Position numbers and translations under genes: made by a program. This document shows positions 6,602 through 9,093 of a stretch of 9,093 bases of DNA, piece after piece. The notes beneath the pieces are model-generated. The model did no database searches and had not been told where the DNA came from. It saw only the letters and a list, made by a program, of their open reading frames with translations. The DNA comes from an uncultured Mycoplasma sp. Its GTDB lineage: Bacteria > Bacillota_I > Bacilli_A > RF39 > UBA660. Each line of letters opens with the position of its first letter. The first letter of the stretch is position 1. The stretch covers positions 1 to 9,093 of the forward strand of contig CAJLUG010000027.1 of the NCBI GenBank assembly GCA_905209745.1, read 5' to 3'.

Positions 6602-7042
6602 ATGATTAATCGTATTTTAATGGAATTATATGATGACTTTGAAAAGGATAAGTTTGATTCTTTACTTGAATTTTCTAAGAAGACATTTTCAAATGAAGAG
6701 ACTCAGAACTTATTTGCTGGTTGTTGTCTAATACTCTTTTTAAGGGAAAAGGATACTTTTGAACCAAGATATCATATGGTAAGAGAAGAGTTATTATCTA
6801 TTGTTTTAGCAGTTAAAGAAAAAGTTGGGAATAGTAATTTATTAGCATTTTATATTGATAGAGTTAATACAGAGAAAAAGATTACTAAGTATTTGAGAGA
6901 TGTTGTGAATAATCCAAATGTAGATTTATATGCAGATACAATTATTGATTACTTAGAACAATTTAAGCCAAATTTTGTTGGTATGTTAAAGACAAGATAT
7001 AAGGAAAATATTGAAAAGTATGTCAGTAGTTTAGAGGATTAA
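6602..7042 (+). CDS. Hypothetical helical protein, 146 aa
   Basis: I do not recognise the family. The sequence is almost entirely amphipathic helix: MELYDDFEKDKFDSLLEFS at the N-terminus, a Cys pair in FAGCCLILFLRE at 38-49, then REELLSIVLAVKEKV at 61-75, and a C-terminal DTIIDYLEQFKPNF...YKENIEKYVSSLED. It has no signal peptide. The hydrophobic stretch around the Cys pair is too short for a membrane span, so the protein is probably soluble and perhaps a helical bundle or protein-binding module. The ATG has GAGGGAG about 7 nt upstream. It stands 47 nt before the transglutaminase-like gene on the same strand with no terminator between, so the two are likely one operon. Confidence 0.72.
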   Translation: MINRILMELYDDFEKDKFDSLLEFSKKTFSNEETQNLFAGCCLILFLREKDTFEPRYHMVREELLSIVLAVKEKVGNSNLLAFYIDRVNTEKKITKYLRDVVNNPNVDLYADTIIDYLEQFKPNFVGMLKTRYKENIEKYVSSLED

Positions 7043-7089
7043 GTATAAAAAGAGTAAATGATAATAATGTTTTCAAGGGGGACAGTTAT

Positions 7090-7719
7090 ATGATAGAAAC
7101 TATTTGTCATGAAAATCTTTCGGATTGTTTAAAAAATGAAGGGCAACATCAAGTAGGAAAGGAAACCTTAATATTTAGTCAAAAAGTTGGTAAAATAGAA
7201 ACAATAGATGACATTGCTAAGTTGTTTAATTTCTTTATAAACAATATGAACATAGATACAGAACTTAAAGTAAAAAAATTTGCAAGAACAAGTGAAGAGA
7301 TATTTCGTGATAAGATATGGTCAGGATGTAGTGATATAGAAACTGCTCTAGCACCAATTTTACGTATTAATGGAATTCCTACCGTTTATATTCAATCGGC
7401 AAAGATTGATTGGGTGAAAGAATTACAAAATCATAGTAATGGTGCACATTTACATCAAGGACATATTTTTTTAGAGATTTATTTAAATAATAAATGGATG
7501 TTATTTGATTCAACTGCTGGTATTATTTATTCAAATTATGATTATCATAATTATTCTTTACCAAATCAATATTATGTTTTTTCGAAGTCTCTAACTGGTC
7601 ATGAAGTGGGATGTACTAATTTGGAAAATAACAATCAATTGATGGATGAATTATTTATTGACTTTGATACAAATTTATATAGCGAACCAAATTATGATAA
7701 AATTTATTTAAAAATATGA
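7090..7719 (+). CDS. Transglutaminase-like (papain-fold) cysteine protein, cytosolic
   Basis: The 209-aa product carries a transglutaminase-like core, with an intact presumed triad. The nucleophile is C80 in WSGCSDIETALAPILRINGIPT (77-98), the His is H125 in HQGHIFLEI (122-130), and the Asp is D140 in NKWMLFDSTAG (134-144). The order Cys, His, Asp, the Gly-Ile-Pro turn after the Cys helix and the Trp before the Asp strand are all typical of the superfamily. The reaction is unknown: bacterial members are often proteases or peptidases rather than cross-linkers. There is no signal peptide or membrane segment, so it acts inside the cell, unlike many secreted relatives. The C-terminal 60 residues are Asn/Tyr-rich and match nothing I know. 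AAGGGGG about 8 nt upstream supports the ATG. A strong hairpin terminator follows. Confidence 0.82.
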   Translation: MIETICHENLSDCLKNEGQHQVGKETLIFSQKVGKIETIDDIAKLFNFFINNMNIDTELKVKKFARTSEEIFRDKIWSGCSDIETALAPILRINGIPTVYIQSAKIDWVKELQNHSNGAHLHQGHIFLEIYLNNKWMLFDSTAGIIYSNYDYHNYSLPNQYYVFSKSLTGHEVGCTNLENNNQLMDELFIDFDTNLYSEPNYDKIYLKI

Positions 7720-7738
7720 ATATATAATTTCGAATACA

Positions 7739-7770
7739 AAAAAACTCTAGAGAGGAATCTGGAGTTTTTT
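7739..7770 (+). terminator. Hairpin terminator after the transglutaminase-like gene
   Basis: AAAAAACTCTAGA (7739-7751) pairs with TCTGGAGTTTTTT (7758-7770), 13 pairs with one G-U wobble, around the loop GAGGAA. The T6 run completes an intrinsic terminator. The A run on the left would also let it stop leftward transcription from the disrupted gene that ends at 7823. Confidence 0.88.
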
Positions 7771-7822
7771 CTACTAATATATATATGACATTATATTTAT
7801 ATTTTTATCATACTTTATAATA

Positions 7823-8396
7823 TTATTTAACTTTATTTTCCTTTTTATTTAGTTTTTCAGCTACAATAGATTCGAACTCTGGATAGACAGTTAATAAAGA
7901 ATTTATTGCTCCTTTTATTCCATTTAATTCAAAGTTGATATATCTATCGATTAAATCACTATTATCTAGTGGAATATGATTTGGTCTGTTTGGATATTTA
8001 TAAATTTTATATTACCATTGTCTGCTTCTTCATTTAATGCTTTTAAGATATTGTCATAATAAGTTTTTTTATTGGTTTTATACCACTTTCAAAAGATATT
8101 ACTTCTGGTTTCCATAAGTAGTCATAATGTTTAAAGGAACTGCCATCTAATTCATATATATACCCAGAGGTGTCATATAGTTTTTCTAAAACACCTTGTC
8201 TTCTTTCTACTAATATAGGTAATCCATTATCATAACTTTTAATTGTATCTAAATCACCCATACCTTTATTCATAAATAACATAGCTATTACTTTATTATC
8301 TGTTGCATAAATACATTTTTTTTGATGAGTACTAACATGTGCCTTTATAATTTCTATGTTACCATTATGACTTCCATGGTATACCATCTTCTCCAT
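7823..8396 (-). pseudogene. Disrupted gene, possible ADP-ribosyltransferase-fold protein, two frame breaks
   Basis: The first intact reading runs from the ATG at 8396 to a stop at 8043 (117 aa), but the last residues (LIMTIS) are out of frame. Adding one base in the A7 run (8064-8070) continues the protein as TYYDNILKALNEEADNGNIK. Adding one more near the A4 run (8005-8008) continues it as IYKYPNRPNHIPLDNSDLID, then to a stop at 7823-7825. The joined product would be 191 aa. The N-terminal MVYHGSHNGNIEII, the IYATDNKVIAMLF stretch (29-41) and the C-terminal-side YIYELDGSSF (79-88) resemble the order of strands in ADP-ribosyltransferase-like folds, where a His in a short [FY]HG motif binds NAD. 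This is an inference from layout only. AGAGGTGA 7 nt upstream supports the start. The gene lies 35 nt after a small basic-protein gene. Confidence 0.75.
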
Positions 8397-8431
8397 ATGT
8401 TTTTCACCTCTTTAGAGAGTTTTAATATGTT

Positions 8432-8644
8432 TTATTTCTTTGTAAAAATTTTTGTGTCAAATCCACTATATATAATTTCAATTGGTTCTTCTTTTTTGCT
8501 TTCTTGTTTTGAAGAGGTTTTTAAAGTATATTGTTTTTCAAAAAAAGTTGTTGATTTTTTCTTTTCATGAACTCTTGGTTTCATTGTTCCATGAAATTTT
8601 TTTATTTCTCTTATTTTCATTTCATTAAAATATTTAATGGTCAT
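8432..8644 (-). CDS. Small basic hypothetical protein, 70 aa
   Basis: This short gene is supported by an excellent ribosome binding site (AAAGGAG, about 8 nt before the ATG at 8644) and a promoter match upstream. The product is strongly Lys-rich (MTIKYFNEMKIREIKKFHG at the start, SSKQESKKEEP in the middle, DTKIFTKK at the end), has no membrane segment and is likely poorly ordered or nucleic-acid or partner binding. I do not recognise it. It is the upstream member of a two-gene unit with the disrupted possible ADP-ribosyltransferase-fold gene, 35 nt apart. The longer + strand frame over it (8322-8570) is a shadow with no ribosome binding site. Confidence 0.6.
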   Translation of the reverse strand: MTIKYFNEMKIREIKKFHGTMKPRVHEKKKSTTFFEKQYTLKTSSKQESKKEEPIEIIYSGFDTKIFTKK

Positions 8645-8682
8645 TATATAGTCTCCTTTTATTAAAGTGTGTATGAATTTAA

Positions 8683-8710
8683 ATTATAAAGACGTACTTT
8701 TTTATTACAA
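8683..8710 (-). promoter_or_regulatory. Probable promoter for the small basic protein and disrupted gene
   Basis: On the - strand: -35 TTGTAA (8705-8710), 16-nt spacer, -10 TATAAT (8683-8688), about 38 nt before the ATG at 8644. Five-base arms ACGTA (8692-8696) and TACGT (8711-8715) flank the -35, too short to call an operator. Confidence 0.5.
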
Positions 8711-8820
8711 TACGTTCATTATCAAAATTAACTGTAATTTCTTTATATATATTTATCACTTAATTGTAGTATATAAAAAATTATAGAAATTAGCAATGTA
8801 TTTGGGATTTAAAAGTATAT

Positions 8821-8843
8821 AAAAACGAACTATTTCTAGTTCG
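8821..8843 (-). terminator. Hairpin terminator of ssrA
   Basis: Reading the - strand, CGAACTA (8843-8837) pairs with TAGTTCG (8832-8826) around a GAAA loop, followed by a T5 run (complement of 8821-8825). It begins about 15 nt after the CCA end of tmRNA. Confidence 0.88.
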
Positions 8844-8857
8844 AGTAATTATTAATA

Positions 8858-9093
8858 TGGTGGAGCTGAGGAGAATCGAACTCCTGTCCGAAAATATAGC
8901 TACATAGACTTCTACAAGTTTAGTTAACTAATTAGTCTCATATACTATCCAAGTAGTTAACGACCAAGATAATATACTATCCCTAAAATTCTTTCTATTC
9001 TTCGGGAGGAGAATAGCTATAACCTATAAAAATGAACTTTCGATTATTTCCTAGGTAAGAAATAAAAGAAAGCGCAGGCCTTTATATTATTAG
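8858..9093 (-). ncRNA. ssrA: tmRNA (ssrA), 3' part; 5' end and tag codons beyond the window
   Basis: tmRNA rescues stalled ribosomes: it enters as alanyl-tRNA, is then read as a message for a degradation tag, and needs SmpB. On the - strand the RNA ends in GGACAGGAGTTCGATTCTCC and then TCAGCTCCACCA, with a 5-bp T stem (AGGAG/CTCCT), the TTCGATT T loop and an encoded CCA. The right window edge cuts it just before the tandem stop codons TAATAA (9087-9092), with one C of the last tag codon (probably Ala) visible, so the tag itself cannot be read. Paired arms in the downstream pseudoknot region include CTTTC/GAAAG (9068-9072 with 9037-9041), CTATTC/GAATAG (9011-9016 with 8995-9000) and a TTAACTA/TAGTTAA helix within 8924-8960. 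A hairpin terminator follows the CCA. It faces opposite to rnr and smpB. Confidence 0.95.
8916..8982 (-). repeat. Near-duplicated unit inside the tmRNA pseudoknot region
   Basis: On the - strand GGATAGTATAT occurs at 8982-8972 and again at 8950-8940. GTTAACTA occurs at 8961-8954 and again at 8928-8921. This gives two successive units of about 32 and 35 nt, in the same order and each ending in ACTT. They cover what should be the last two pseudoknots. Known tmRNA pseudoknots are similar in shape but rarely near-identical in sequence, so a local duplication is plausible. Confidence 0.6.

Noticed and set aside
8322..8570. + strand 82-aa open frame
   Set aside because: It is antisense to the start of the disrupted gene and the small basic-protein gene, both of which have strong ribosome binding sites. 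It is a shadow.
8692..8715. ACGTA/TACGT inverted repeat around the -35 of the small basic-protein promoter
   Set aside because: Arms of five bases in A/T-rich DNA are expected by chance; no second copy is seen.
8844..8857. Integration (att) site at the ssrA 3' end
   Set aside because: I looked for a second copy of the ssrA 3' end in the window and found none, and no integrase gene is present.

Overview
The window looks like chromosome of a low-GC Bacillota bacterium, probably an uncultured gut-type Bacilli or Mollicutes-related lineage. This is inferred from strong A+T richness, AGGAG-type ribosome binding sites, sigma-A-like promoters (several with an extended -10), short intergenic gaps and an rnr/smpB/ssrA neighbourhood. 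TGA is used as a stop (capA-like gene, transglutaminase-like gene) and Trp is TGG, so the code is standard rather than mycoplasmal.

Positions 1-3315 (+ strand) hold a tightly packed operon: the 3' two thirds of rnr (RNase R), a membrane-anchored CapA/PgsA-type metallophosphatase starting 2 nt after rnr, and smpB. The operon ends in a hairpin terminator shared with the convergent gene on the other strand. At the far right end, on the - strand, lies the 3' part of ssrA (tmRNA), cut by the window edge exactly at its tandem stop codons. All three core trans-translation and clean-up components (RNase R, SmpB, tmRNA) therefore sit within about 9 kb, but separated by unrelated cargo and with ssrA facing the other two.

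Positions 3301-6517 (- strand) hold five genes: a four-helix membrane protein with a repetitive Lys/Asn/Thr tail, an AIM24-family protein, an unrecognised soluble protein, a small three-helix membrane protein, and a soluble protein with a possible HopA1-like C-terminal half. Recognisable promoters and a terminator split them into several short units.

Positions 6518-7770 (+ strand) hold an 84-bp divergent promoter region, a small helical protein of unknown function, and a cytosolic transglutaminase-like protein with an intact Cys-His-Asp triad, closed by a strong hairpin terminator.

Positions 7771-8857 (- strand) hold a small very basic protein followed by a gene disrupted by two single-base shifts. 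Its parts join into one protein of about 191 aa whose start (YHGS) and layout resemble ADP-ribosyltransferase-fold proteins. A terminator follows ssrA. The most interesting points are this broken two-gene module, a near-duplicated stretch inside the tmRNA pseudoknot region, a homopolymer near a start codon that hides a better start, and the HopA1-like and transglutaminase-like proteins. I see no CRISPR array, insertion sequence, tRNA, rRNA or convincing riboswitch.
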